The translations under genes and the position numbers were made by a program. From Erysipelotrichaceae bacterium (GTDB lineage Bacteria > Bacillota_I > Bacilli_A > Erysipelotrichales > Erysipelotrichaceae): a stretch of DNA of 64,000 nucleotides. Below, piece by piece: positions 24,563-33,271 of the stretch (positions within the stretch are counted from its first letter, which is position 1; the number at the start of each line of letters is the position of its first letter). Location: positions 1 through 64,000 of the forward strand of contig JAISTR010000038.1 of assembly GCA_031272515.1 (NCBI GenBank), given 5' to 3'. The notes beneath the pieces were generated by a model. The model was not told the DNA's origin, ran no database searches, and worked only from the letters and a program-made list of their open reading frames with translations.

Positions 24563-26490
24563 TATTGTTCTTCGATTTGTTTGAGATAAGTCTTATAGGA
24601 GGCATCACTGGGCATGCGCCAGTCGGTGCGTGGAGACAAGGAGACCGAGCCGACCTTGATGCCATCCGGCATGCAGGAGCGCTTGAACTGCTGGGTGAAG
24701 AAGCGCTTGATGAAGATGATCAGGGTATCCCTGATTTCCTTTTCCTCAATCATCCCCCTAAAGGCAATCTTTGCCAGGTCCAGTATTTTCGCAAAGCCGT
24801 ATTGGTGATGGACGAAGTAGTAGAGGAAGAAGTCATGCAGGTCATACTTGCCGATGGAGACCTCGGTCTTCTGGACGATCTCACCATCCTTGGTTGGCAA
24901 GAGTTCCGGGGAAATCGGCGTTGCCAATACGCTCAATAACACTTCCCTGGTTTCTTTGGAGGTGCCCGGCAGCTTTGCATAAGCATCCACCAGGTACTTG
25001 ATCAGGGTCTTGGGAATACCGATGTTGACGGCATACATCGACATATGGTCGCCATTGTAAGTGGACCAGCCCAGGGCTGATTCCGAGAGGTTGCCGGTAC
25101 CGATGACCAGGCCGTTTTCCTTATTGGCCAAATCCATCAGGATTTTGGTGCGCTCCCTGGCCTGGATGTTTTCAAAGGTCACATCATAGGTTTGCGGATC
25201 CTGGCCAATGTCCTTCATATGTTGGATGCAGGAGGCTTTGATGTCGATGACGCGGGCGTCAGTTTGAAAGTAGGACATCAAAGCTTTGGCATTATGCAGC
25301 GTATGCTCACTGGTGCCAAAGCCGGGCATGGTCACGGCTACGATGTTGTTTCTGGGACGCTTCATTTTGTCAAAGGCCAAAGCGGTAACGGCCAAAGCCA
25401 GGGTGGAGTCCAGGCCGCCGGAAACGCCAATCATCGCTTTTTGAATCCCGGTTTTCTCTAAGCGCTGCTTCAAGCCTTCGGATTGGATTTCCAGGATTTC
25501 CTTGCATCTGGCTTCCCTTGCCAAAGCGTCATGGGGCACAAAGGGATAGGGATCCACAACCAACAAATCACTTAAGTCCTGTTTTTTTATAAAAAGCGGG
25601 ATTATCAGATAATCCCGTTTTTGGTCCTGGTGAAAGCGCGTGATGCTATCGCGGTAGGAGGTCTGGCTGCGCCTTTGATTGAGGCAGTTCTCCAAATCAA
25701 AGACCACCGACATACTGCCCTCTTCCCCAAGCTTCTCCGCTTTCAACAGGCTGCCATAGCAGCCGGCAATCGCATGGCCGGAAAACAGGGTATCGGTGGT
25801 GCTTTCGCTGTAGCCGCTGGAGACATATAGGTAGCCGCAGACGCTGGTGGAAGAGTGCACCCGTACCAGGTCTTCCCGGTACTGGGCCTTGGCAATCAGT
25901 TCATTGGAGGCGGAGAGATTGAAGATCAGTGAAGCCCCGGCCAGGCAGTGATAGGTGCTGGGGGGAATCGGGACCCACAGGTCCTCACAGACCTCAACCC
26001 CGAAGGTGACGCCGTTATCAAAGGCAAACAGAACATCCGTACGAATCGGGATGGCTTCGCCTTTTACCTCAATGGTGTCTTTCCCTATGGTAAAGCTGCT
26101 GTCAAACCAGCGCTTCTCGTAGTATTCATGGGTGGAGGGCAGATAGGTCTTGGGGATGAAGGCCAAAACCTTATGGTTATTGAGCACGGCCGCCACATTA
26201 TAGAGTTTGTCTTCATGGATTAAGGGCAGACCGACCAAAACAACCAGTGATGGCTCAATAGCTTCGGCGATTTCCAAAGTCGCACTTAGGGCCTGGTTGA
26301 CAAAGTCCTGGGATTGAAACAGGTCAAAGCAGGTGTAACCGGTCAAACAGAGTTCCGGAAACAACAAAACCTCGCTTCTGGAATCCGCGCTTTGAATGGC
26401 CTTAAGAATCTGGCGCTTGTTTTCGTTGATATCGCCGACACTCGTCTTTAGGACCACGGCGGTGGTATTGAGAAGGAAACGATTGTCCAT
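24562..26490 (-). CDS. nadE: Glutamine-dependent NAD+ synthase
   Basis: A 642-residue enzyme that amidates nicotinic acid adenine dinucleotide to NAD+, the last step of NAD synthesis. The N-terminal nitrilase-type glutaminase domain has its Glu in LLFPELCLTGY, Lys in FIPKTYLP and Cys in GVEVCEDLW. The C-terminal synthetase domain has the ATP-PP motif GVSGGLDSTLAL (about residues 355-365), followed by GTGNLSESALGWSTYNGDH. I take ATG 26490, which has AGGAGGC right before it, rather than a start 36 codons upstream that would lie before the promoter. Confidence 0.95.
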   Translation of the reverse strand: MDNRFLLNTTAVVLKTSVGDINENKRQILKAIQSADSRSEVLLFPELCLTGYTCFDLFQSQDFVNQALSATLEIAEAIEPSLVVLVGLPLIHEDKLYNVAAVLNNHKVLAFIPKTYLPSTHEYYEKRWFDSSFTIGKDTIEVKGEAIPIRTDVLFAFDNGVTFGVEVCEDLWVPIPPSTYHCLAGASLIFNLSASNELIAKAQYREDLVRVHSSTSVCGYLYVSSGYSESTTDTLFSGHAIAGCYGSLLKAEKLGEEGSMSVVFDLENCLNQRRSQTSYRDSITRFHQDQKRDYLIIPLFIKKQDLSDLLVVDPYPFVPHDALAREARCKEILEIQSEGLKQRLEKTGIQKAMIGVSGGLDSTLALAVTALAFDKMKRPRNNIVAVTMPGFGTSEHTLHNAKALMSYFQTDARVIDIKASCIQHMKDIGQDPQTYDVTFENIQARERTKILMDLANKENGLVIGTGNLSESALGWSTYNGDHMSMYAVNIGIPKTLIKYLVDAYAKLPGTSKETREVLLSVLATPISPELLPTKDGEIVQKTEVSIGKYDLHDFFLYYFVHHQYGFAKILDLAKIAFRGMIEEKEIRDTLIIFIKRFFTQQFKRSCMPDGIKVGSVSLSPRTDWRMPSDASYKTYLKQIEEQ

Positions 26491-26509
26491 AGTGCCTCCT
26501 GTCACCTTT

Positions 26510-26538
26510 ATTGTAGCTTGAAACAGACAATTAAACAA
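26510..26538 (-). promoter_or_regulatory. Promoter for nadE
   Basis: On the minus strand TTGTTT, 17-base spacer, TACAAT, about 20 bases before the start codon. Confidence 0.6.
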
Positions 26539-26686
26539 TCGCTTCGCATACCTGAAGCTACCCGTATAACAGTCTCTTGACCCACCAAAAACCAACAAAA
26601 ATCAACAGCCAAAGACACAGTCATTCGGCAATGACGAATTCTTTGGTTTTCACCTTGCGACATCATTAAAAACGGTGGAATTTTGT

Positions 26687-26692
26687 TATAAT
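26687..26692 (+). promoter_or_regulatory. Extended -10 promoter for phnD
   Basis: TG-T-TATAAT, 33 bases before the ATG at 26725. No good -35. Confidence 0.55.
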
Positions 26693-26724
26693 CTAGTGGG
26701 GATAATTCCCCAACTGGAGGAAGC

Positions 26725-27795
26725 ATGAAAAAACTATTGATTTTCTTCTTGGTTGTGGTATTGCTTGCGGGCTGCACCGGTAATTCGGGAACGAATGGAT
26801 CCACCACAGACTCAGGCAACATCCACATGGACAAACTGACCCTGGAGTTTGTGCCGTCCAAGGACGCCGATGTCATCCTGGCAGGCACCAAGAACCTGCC
26901 GGACCTGCTGAAAGCAGAACTGGCGAAAAATGGTTATGATGTAGACGAAATTATTATTACCGTAGGAACCAACTACGATGCGACCGGGGAAGCAATGGCT
27001 GCCGGTACCATCGATGTGGGCTGGCTGCCGGGCGGCACCTACGCTCTGTTCTCGGAGGAAGTGGATGTCATTCTGACCGCGACCCGCGCCGGTCTCTCCA
27101 ATGACAGCACCGATCCGAATACCTGGAACGGCGAAGAGAACAAGACCCTCAAGGATGGTCCGCAAGTGACCTTCTACCGGGCTTTGATTTATGCCGCTCC
27201 GACCGAATACGGCAAGATGCTGTCGGACAAGGTCGCTAATGGCGAAGAGCTGACCTGGGAAGATTTGGATGGCGCCCGCTGGGGCGTAGCCAAGACCTCC
27301 TCTTCGGCTGGCTATATCTATCCGACCATGTGGCTGATGGCCAATTATGACGGCAAGAAGATTTCCGACCTGTCCAAAGTCACCGTCTTTGAAGGCGGCT
27401 ATGGCGATGCCTTCGCTGCCGCAGCGGCGGAGCAGGTTGATATTATCCTTTGCTATGCGGATGGCCGCAACGACTATGAGGATGCCTGGATTTTACCGGT
27501 GGACCAAAAGGATGCCACCGAGAAACAAGGCATGGGCCGCGAAGTCTCAATCTGGGAAGAACTGAGAGTCATCGGCGTCACCGAAGGGATCTACAATGAT
27601 ACCGTTGCCGTGACCAAGGCCAACCCGGATATCTACAATCCGGAATTTATCGCCGCTTTGCAAACATCGCTGATTAGTGTCATCAATACCCCGGAAGGGC
27701 AGGAGATCTTTGCGGTCTACAGCCATACGGGCTATGCAATTGCGACCGATGCGGACTATGACGGCGCCAGAAAAGCCCTGGATGCCGTGAAGTAA
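26725..27795 (+). CDS. phnD: Phosphonate-type ABC transporter substrate-binding lipoprotein
   Basis: A 356-residue lipoprotein: signal peptide MKKLLIFFLVVVLLAGC with the lipobox LAGC, then a Ser/Thr/Gly linker and a PhnD-like domain. Typical elements are LEFVPSKDADVIL, the helix GTIDVGWLPGGTYALF, the Ser-rich phosphonate-contact region AKTSSSAGYIYPTMWL, and FEGGYGDAFAAAAAEQVDIILCY. It should present a phosphonate, phosphite or phosphate ester to the PhnE channels encoded downstream. GGAGG precedes the start. A terminator-like hairpin after the gene may keep this binding protein expressed above the rest. Confidence 0.9.
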   Translation: MKKLLIFFLVVVLLAGCTGNSGTNGSTTDSGNIHMDKLTLEFVPSKDADVILAGTKNLPDLLKAELAKNGYDVDEIIITVGTNYDATGEAMAAGTIDVGWLPGGTYALFSEEVDVILTATRAGLSNDSTDPNTWNGEENKTLKDGPQVTFYRALIYAAPTEYGKMLSDKVANGEELTWEDLDGARWGVAKTSSSAGYIYPTMWLMANYDGKKISDLSKVTVFEGGYGDAFAAAAAEQVDIILCYADGRNDYEDAWILPVDQKDATEKQGMGREVSIWEELRVIGVTEGIYNDTVAVTKANPDIYNPEFIAALQTSLISVINTPEGQEIFAVYSHTGYAIATDADYDGARKALDAVK

Positions 27796-27821
27796 AACCT
27801 GAGAAATTCAAACGCAGACAC

Positions 27822-27853
27822 CAAAGCCGGAATGAGGGCATTCCGGCTTTTGT
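27822..27853 (+). terminator. Hairpin terminator/attenuator between phnD and phnC
   Basis: AAAGCCGGAATG and CATTCCGGCTTTT form a long stem followed by Ts. Partial read-through would make phnD more abundant than the rest. Confidence 0.7.
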
Positions 27854-27906
27854 CTGCCATAAGCAAAACAAAATTTTTTTATCGGTTTGACCGTGCGCTT
27901 TCAAGT

Positions 27907-27912
27907 TATAAT
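27907..27912 (+). promoter_or_regulatory. Possible second promoter before phnC
   Basis: TATAAT with TTGACC at 27887-27892; the 14-base spacer is short, so the site is uncertain. Confidence 0.35.
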
Positions 27913-27939
27913 AATGCTAGAGCTGGCAAGGAGAAAAAC

Positions 27940-28713
27940 ATGATCTCGTTTCGAAATGTAACCAAAGTCTACCCCAATGGTGTCGTCGGTCTGCGGCATG
28001 TGACGCTGGATATACAGCAGGGGGAGTTTGTCGCGATTATCGGTTTATCCGGGGCAGGCAAGTCCACCCTGATCCGCACCATCAACCGCATGATTGAAAT
28101 CACCGAAGGGGAACTGGTCGTTGATGATGTCGATGTATCGAAGCTCAAAGGCAAGGCCTTACGCTTGTTTCGCCGGCGCATCGGCATGATTTTTCAGTCC
28201 TTCAACCTGATCACCCGCTCCACTGCCATCAAGAACGTATTGACCTCCCTGGTGCCCGATATGCCCTGGTACAAGACCCTGTTTGGCATCTATTCCAAAG
28301 CCCAGAAAATTGCCTCTTTGGAGGCTTTGGACAAGGTTGGGATTCTGGAGAAGGCCTACACCCGCTGTGACCAGCTTTCCGGCGGTCAGCAGCAGCGGGT
28401 TGCCCTGGCCAGGACCCTCAACCAGAAACCCACCATCATCCTGGCGGATGAACCGGTGGCTGCTTTGGACCCGATTACCGCAAAGATGGTGATGGGGGAC
28501 TTTGCGAAAATCAATGAGGAGACCAATATCACAATCTTAATCAATATCCACCATGTCGACCTTGCCCTCGATTATGCCAAGCGCTTAATCGGCATCCGCG
28601 ATGGCGAGATTGTCTATGACGGTCCGGTGAAAAATGTCACCCAGGAAATCCTGGATGAAATCTATAAGGGGAAGGATATTCCCAAAAGCGAGCAGGCGGA
28701 TGTACAAGGATAA
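27940..28713 (+). CDS. phnC: Phosphonate-type ABC transporter ATP-binding protein
   Basis: A 257-residue ABC ATPase with Walker A GLSGAGKST, Q-loop MIFQSFNLI, signature LSGGQQQRVALAR, Walker B IILADEPVAALD and the switch His in NIHHVDLALDYAKR. The segment RTINRMIEITEGELVVDDVDV and the NIHHVD end are characteristic of PhnC. It energises uptake by the two PhnE subunits. AAGGAG precedes ATG 27940. Its last 14 bases overlap the start of the first phnE. Confidence 0.92.
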   Translation: MISFRNVTKVYPNGVVGLRHVTLDIQQGEFVAIIGLSGAGKSTLIRTINRMIEITEGELVVDDVDVSKLKGKALRLFRRRIGMIFQSFNLITRSTAIKNVLTSLVPDMPWYKTLFGIYSKAQKIASLEALDKVGILEKAYTRCDQLSGGQQQRVALARTLNQKPTIILADEPVAALDPITAKMVMGDFAKINEETNITILINIHHVDLALDYAKRLIGIRDGEIVYDGPVKNVTQEILDEIYKGKDIPKSEQADVQG

Positions 28714-29554
28714 TCCCGGTCCGGCCAAGGGCTTTGACAAAGTATTCAAACCGGAAAAGGTCACTTTGGCCAATGGCCACAGCGTCCTGCGCCCGCGCTC
28801 CCGTTTGCCTTTGATATTGGGCGCGGTCGTCTTTGTGCTGGGCTGTTCCGTCTATCTGACCGGCTTTGATGTGGCGATTATCATCAAGCGGGCCGGGCAG
28901 CTGACGGTTATCTTGGGCAAGATTTTCCAGCCTGACTTCAGCTATTTCCCCAAGGTGCTCTCACCGCTGTTTGATACCATCAAGATGTCTTTGCTGGGGT
29001 CGATCATCGGCTCCATCACCGGCTTGCCGGTTGCGATTCTGTCCTCTTCCAACATCAATAGGAACCGGCCTACGCTGTTGTTTTTCCGCTTAATTTTGAG
29101 TTTGGTCAGAACCATACCAACGTTGGTGCTGGCCTCCATCTGTGCTTTGATGTTTAACTACGGACCTTTCGCCGGCATGGTAGCCATCACCATCTTTACC
29201 TTCGGGGTGGTCACCAAGATGCTCTATGAGAGTATTGAGACCATCGACATGGGCCCCTTTGAAGCGATGGAATCGGTAGGGGCCACCAAGTTTGAAGCCT
29301 TCTGGACTGCCTGCATGCCGCAGATCCTGCCCACCTATCTTTCGCACTGCCTGTATTGCTTTGAGATGAATGTACGGGCTGCTTCGATATTGGGTTATGT
29401 CGGGGCCGGGGGTGTCGGCTTGGCCATCAATGAGCAGGTCGGCTGGCGCGACTACAACAAGCTGGGGATGATTTTACTGGTGCTGTTTATCACCGTCGTT
29501 TTGATTGACAGTGTTTCCGGCTACTGCCGCAAGAAACTGGGAGGCAGCCAATGA
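28700..29554 (+). CDS. phnE: Phosphonate-type ABC transporter permease, first copy
   Basis: A 284-residue membrane protein with six or so helices and a long cytoplasmic N-terminus (MYKDNPGPAKGFDKVFKPEK). The permease core has TIKMSLLGSIIGSITGLPVA, RTIPTLVLASI and the EAA-type loop EAMESVGATKFEAFW that docks with PhnC, ending in GYVGAGGVGLAI. Two PhnE genes in tandem are common in Firmicutes; their products probably pair as a heterodimer. The start lies within the end of phnC and the end overlaps the next phnE by four bases. Confidence 0.88.
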   Translation: MYKDNPGPAKGFDKVFKPEKVTLANGHSVLRPRSRLPLILGAVVFVLGCSVYLTGFDVAIIIKRAGQLTVILGKIFQPDFSYFPKVLSPLFDTIKMSLLGSIIGSITGLPVAILSSSNINRNRPTLLFFRLILSLVRTIPTLVLASICALMFNYGPFAGMVAITIFTFGVVTKMLYESIETIDMGPFEAMESVGATKFEAFWTACMPQILPTYLSHCLYCFEMNVRAASILGYVGAGGVGLAINEQVGWRDYNKLGMILLVLFITVVLIDSVSGYCRKKLGGSQ

Positions 29555-30357
29555 GTGTCTTCGAGGTATTTGAAAAGCGTCCCCGCAAAGCCTGGATCTA
29601 CTGGAGCATCGCGCTGTTTCTGGTGGCGCTGACCATATGGTCAGCGCGGGACTTGTCCTTTCATGGCTTGGCGGATAAGGGCAGCGACATCGCCTACGGG
29701 GTTTTGCATGGCTTATTCCATCCGAAGATGGACCTGCTTACTGATTTAAGCAGTGAAGGCGTACCCTATCTGATCTTTCAAACCATTGCCATCGCCATCC
29801 TGGGAACCTTCCTTGGGGGCGTGCTGGCGATTCCCTTTGCCTTTTTGGCCAGTGAGAATGTGGTGGGCAAGACCGTCTCCCGCATCACCCGGGCTTTCAT
29901 TTTGATGATCCGTACGATTCCTTCTTTGATCTGGGCTTTGATCTGGATCCGGGTCACCGGACCGGGCCCTTTCTGCGGGGTGGTCACCCAGATGATCTGC
30001 TCCATCGGCATGATTTCAAAAATGTACATCACCGCCATCGAGGACCTCGATGTGCGGATTCTGGAGAGCCTGGATGCCTGCGGCTGCAACACCTTCGAGA
30101 AGATTAAGTGCGGCATTCTGCCGCAGCTCTATGCGAACTTCATCTCCACCATCATCTACCGCTTTGACATCAACATGAAGGATGCCTCGGTGCTGGGCAC
30201 CGTCGGTGCCGGCGGCATCGGCGCCCCGCTGATTCAGTGCATCCGCTCCCGTCGCTGGACGATGGTGGGTGCTTATCTTTTGGGCTTGATTGTGATTGTG
30301 CTTTTGATTGAGTTTATTTCCACCCGCATCCGCCGCCACCTGGCTGCCGGAGAATAG
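29551..30357 (+). CDS. phnE: Phosphonate-type ABC transporter permease, second copy
   Basis: A 268-residue membrane protein, partner of the preceding permease. It shares the core TIAIAILGTFLGGVLAIPFAF, RTIPSLIWALI, the EAA-type loop ESLDACGCNTFEKIK and GTVGAGGIGAPLI. An N-terminal helix is followed by an external segment of about 50 residues. The start overlaps the preceding stop (ATGA) and its own stop touches the start of the phosphoesterase gene, so translation of the whole set is coupled. Confidence 0.88.
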   Translation: MSVFEVFEKRPRKAWIYWSIALFLVALTIWSARDLSFHGLADKGSDIAYGVLHGLFHPKMDLLTDLSSEGVPYLIFQTIAIAILGTFLGGVLAIPFAFLASENVVGKTVSRITRAFILMIRTIPSLIWALIWIRVTGPGPFCGVVTQMICSIGMISKMYITAIEDLDVRILESLDACGCNTFEKIKCGILPQLYANFISTIIYRFDINMKDASVLGTVGAGGIGAPLIQCIRSRRWTMVGAYLLGLIVIVLLIEFISTRIRRHLAAGE

Positions 30358-31878
30358 ATGAAGATCCGTTTACTGGCCACCAGCGATGTGCATGGCATGA
30401 TTGTGCCCTATCACTACAGTGATAGGCTAGATGCAAAGCATGGTCTTTGTCGCTTGCATACCTTAATCAATCAATACCGTGATGAAAATACTTTGTTATT
30501 GGACAATGGCGATGTCCTCCAGGGCAGTCCCCTGGATTATTTTCATCATGTCAAACGGGAATCAAAAATCCATCCGATGGCCAAAGCCTTCAAGGCTTTG
30601 AATTACGACTACCTCAATTTGGGAAACCACGACTTCAACTTCGGACAGGAAGTCTTGCGCCGGTATTTGCGGGATGCAGGCATTCCCTGCATCACCGGCA
30701 ATATCAAAAGTGAAGAGCCCTATGGGGTCGACTATGTCGTGCACCGCTTTGATGATAAACACGCGATTGCCATCATCGGGGCTGTCACCCAACACATCCC
30801 AATCTGGGAGCAGCCCCATAATATCACCGGGCTGACCTTTATCAATGCTTTGGACTATGTACAAAAAACCGTGGAAGTGATTCAAGCCAAGGAAAAAGTA
30901 CAGGGAATTGTGCTGTTGTATCACGGCGGTTTTGAGCGCGATTTAGAGTCAGGGGAACCGACCGAGGTACTCAATGGTGAGAACCTCGGCTATGCCATCT
31001 GCAGCCAGGTTAAAGGCCTGGATGTTGTCATCAGCGGTCATCAGCACCGCAGCCTGGCTGGTTTCTGTTTTCAAAAGGCAGTGACCCAGACAAGAAGCAA
31101 TGGGGAAGAGCTGGCGGTTGTCGACTGGGATTTGGACAAACACGAGATCAACCCCCGGGTTATTTTGGCACCCCAAGCGTTTCAGCCGCTTTTATTGGAC
31201 ATCATTCAAGAAGAGGAAGAAGCTTGCCAGAAGTGGCTGGACCAGCCCTTAGGAGCGCTGGAAGCCGGCGACCTTTTGATTGGGGACCCATGGCAGGCAA
31301 GGGTGCACAAGCATCCTTTGATCTCGTTTTTAAACCAGGTGCAACTGGACTGCAGCAAGGCCCAGCTCAGTGCCATTGCCTTATTTAATGGCGCCAGGGG
31401 GTTCGCGCATGAAATCACGATGCGGGATCTGGTCTCCACCTACATCTATCCCAATACCCTGGTGGTGCATAAAATTAATGGGGCAAAGCTGAGGCAGTTT
31501 TTGGAGAAGTGCGCCGAGTACTTTGCGCTGAGGGATGGTCAGCTGTGCGTCAATCCCCGTTATCTTGCCCCCAAGCCCCAGCACTATAACTACGATATGG
31601 TGGATGGCGTGGATTACACCATCGATGTGCGAAAACCGCAGGGCGAGCGGATTGTTTCACTGCTCTATGAAGGCCAGCCGGTCTTGGATGAGCAGGAATT
31701 TACAATCGCCTTATCCAACTACCGCAGCGGCGGGGGCGGGGATTTTGACTTTGTCAGGGACTGGGAGATCGTGTCAAGCAGCCCCCGGGAAATGGTGGAA
31801 ATCCTGGCGGACTACATCCGCCAACATCCGATTCTGGTGATTCACCATAGGGAAAACATCACGGTCCTGCCCAAATAA
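30358..31878 (+). CDS. Metallophosphoesterase with 5'-nucleotidase C-terminal domain
   Basis: A 506-residue two-domain hydrolase. The N-terminal calcineurin-type domain binds two metals through ATSDVHG, LDNGDVLQGSP, LGNHDFNFG and VISGHQHR; the C-terminal domain (from about 300) binds the nucleotide or other leaving group, with ALFNGARG and SNYRSGGGGDFDF. Relatives are 5'-nucleotidases and 2',3'-cyclic nucleotide phosphodiesterases that are usually exported, but no signal peptide is present here, so it should act inside the cell. It begins one base after the second phnE stop, so the imported compound may be a phosphate ester that this enzyme cleaves. Confidence 0.85.
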   Translation: MKIRLLATSDVHGMIVPYHYSDRLDAKHGLCRLHTLINQYRDENTLLLDNGDVLQGSPLDYFHHVKRESKIHPMAKAFKALNYDYLNLGNHDFNFGQEVLRRYLRDAGIPCITGNIKSEEPYGVDYVVHRFDDKHAIAIIGAVTQHIPIWEQPHNITGLTFINALDYVQKTVEVIQAKEKVQGIVLLYHGGFERDLESGEPTEVLNGENLGYAICSQVKGLDVVISGHQHRSLAGFCFQKAVTQTRSNGEELAVVDWDLDKHEINPRVILAPQAFQPLLLDIIQEEEEACQKWLDQPLGALEAGDLLIGDPWQARVHKHPLISFLNQVQLDCSKAQLSAIALFNGARGFAHEITMRDLVSTYIYPNTLVVHKINGAKLRQFLEKCAEYFALRDGQLCVNPRYLAPKPQHYNYDMVDGVDYTIDVRKPQGERIVSLLYEGQPVLDEQEFTIALSNYRSGGGGDFDFVRDWEIVSSSPREMVEILADYIRQHPILVIHHRENITVLPK

Positions 31879-32181
31879 TCCGGCGCAAAAACGACAAATC
31901 TCAGATTTTCAGGAAAAAATAAAAAAAAGCAAAAACGAAATTGTTGGAAAAACCTTCCAACAAAAATCATATAAATTTTAGTAAAACGCCTGTAATCAGC
32001 GCTTATTAGCCTTATAAAGGTCCTAAAGTGCCGGTAATAAGCAGGCAAAACCTAAATGATTGCTTATTTGAAAATTGAAAATTGTGTGAAATTTACTGTT
32101 GACTTTGTGGCGGGAATAGTTTTAAAATGACATTGCGTACATCAAATGTATGCGCATTCATTGAAAGGGAGATTAAAAAAA
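31879..32181. other. Intergenic region before the mgl operon
   Basis: No gene seen. It holds a 9-bp inverted repeat TTGTTGGAA/TTCCAACAA (31941-31963), a second stem GCTTATTAGCC/GGTAATAAGC (32001-32042, one bulge), and then the mgl promoter and operator-like repeat. The first repeat is followed by T-runs only on the minus strand. Confidence 0.5.
32099..32153 (+). promoter_or_regulatory. Promoter and operator-like repeat for mglBAC
   Basis: TTGACT (32099-32104), 18-base spacer, TAAAAT (32123-32128). The inverted repeat GCGTACAT-CAA-ATGTATGC (32135-32153, one mismatch) covers the predicted start point, a usual place for a LacI/GalR-type repressor. Confidence 0.55.
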
Positions 32182-33189
32182 ATGAGGAAAAGAATCTTAG
32201 CTGTCCTTTTGGTAGCTGCACTGTTCTTCGGCCTTGCTGCATGTGTCGGCGGCTCAAGTGCTGGCAGTACCTCAGGGGAAGGGGATGGACCGGCTACTGT
32301 TAAAGTTGGCGTATCCATCTACAAGTTCGATGACAACTTCATGACGCTCTACCGCACTGAGCTGGAACGTTACATGGAGGAAGACCTGAGCAATGACTCG
32401 ATCGTTTACGACGTAACCGTAGTCGATGCGAAGGGTGATGAAACCGAACAAGCATCTCAAGTCGACCAATTTATCGCCGACGGGTATGACGTCTTGATTG
32501 TCAACCTGGTCAATGACGAAGCTGCGGCTCCGATTATTGACAAGGCGAAGACTGCGGGAATCCCGGTTGTCTTCATCAACCGCCAACCCAACGTTGCGGG
32601 CGACATGGAAATCTGGCCGGGCTACACCACCTATGTTGGTGCTGATGCCAGACAATCCGGGACCTACGAAGGCGAAATCATTGTTGAAACCGACAACCAA
32701 GGCGACTTCAATGGTGACGGTGTCGTATCCTACATCATGATCATGGGCGACGAAGGCAATACTGACGCTGAATACCGTACTGAGTATTCCATCAAGGCTC
32801 TGACCGATGCCGGTCTGACAGTGGAACTGCTGGACGAACAACGCGGCCACTGGCAACAAACCGAAGGCTATGAAATCACTGCTGCGAACCTGACCAAGTT
32901 TGGTGACAAACTGGAAGTTGTATTCTGCAACAACGATGCAATGGCTTTGGGCGCTATGGAAGCGATTGAAGCAGCCGGCCGTGTGGTTGGCGAAGATATC
33001 TACCTGGTCGGTGTTGATGCCCTGGCAGAAGCTGTCACGGCCATCGAAGAAGGCAGAATGACTGGTACCGTTTTGAATGACCACAATGGTCAATCCCACA
33101 AGGCTGCGGATGTTGCGGCTGAACTGGCAGCGGGCGGCACCGTCGATACTTTCTACTGGGTTGATTATCAAAAAGTTTCCGGCGACTAA
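32182..33189 (+). CDS. mglB: Galactose/methylgalactoside-type binding lipoprotein
   Basis: A 335-residue periplasmic-binding-type lipoprotein: signal peptide with lipobox GLAAC, then a sugar-binding domain. KVGVSIYKFDDNFMTLYR, VVDAKGDETEQASQVDQFI and GYDVLIVNLVND are near those of MglB, and DNQGDFNGDGVVSY is the calcium-binding loop typical of that protein. Later parts include VVFCNNDAMALGAMEAI and YLVGVDAL. It should capture D-galactose or beta-methylgalactoside (possibly glucose). I choose ATG 32182, with AAGGGAG before it. A hairpin follows the gene. Confidence 0.9.
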   Translation: MRKRILAVLLVAALFFGLAACVGGSSAGSTSGEGDGPATVKVGVSIYKFDDNFMTLYRTELERYMEEDLSNDSIVYDVTVVDAKGDETEQASQVDQFIADGYDVLIVNLVNDEAAAPIIDKAKTAGIPVVFINRQPNVAGDMEIWPGYTTYVGADARQSGTYEGEIIVETDNQGDFNGDGVVSYIMIMGDEGNTDAEYRTEYSIKALTDAGLTVELLDEQRGHWQQTEGYEITAANLTKFGDKLEVVFCNNDAMALGAMEAIEAAGRVVGEDIYLVGVDALAEAVTAIEEGRMTGTVLNDHNGQSHKAADVAAELAAGGTVDTFYWVDYQKVSGD

Positions 33190-33212
33190 TCCCGGAACCT
33201 GATTCAACAAGT

Positions 33213-33246
33213 AAAATCGGGCGCGCCGCAAGCGCGCTCGATTTTT
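33213..33246 (+). terminator. Hairpin attenuator between mglB and mglA
   Basis: AAAATCG and CGATTTTT with an inner GCGCG/CGCGC stem. Probably lets only part of the transcripts continue to mglA. Confidence 0.65.
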
Positions 33247-33271
33247 GTAAATTCAGAGAGGAGGAGTGCAG

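Noticed and set aside
26655-26692. TTGCGA as -35 for phnD
   Set aside because: It is 26 bases from the TATAAT; the extended -10 alone is the better call.
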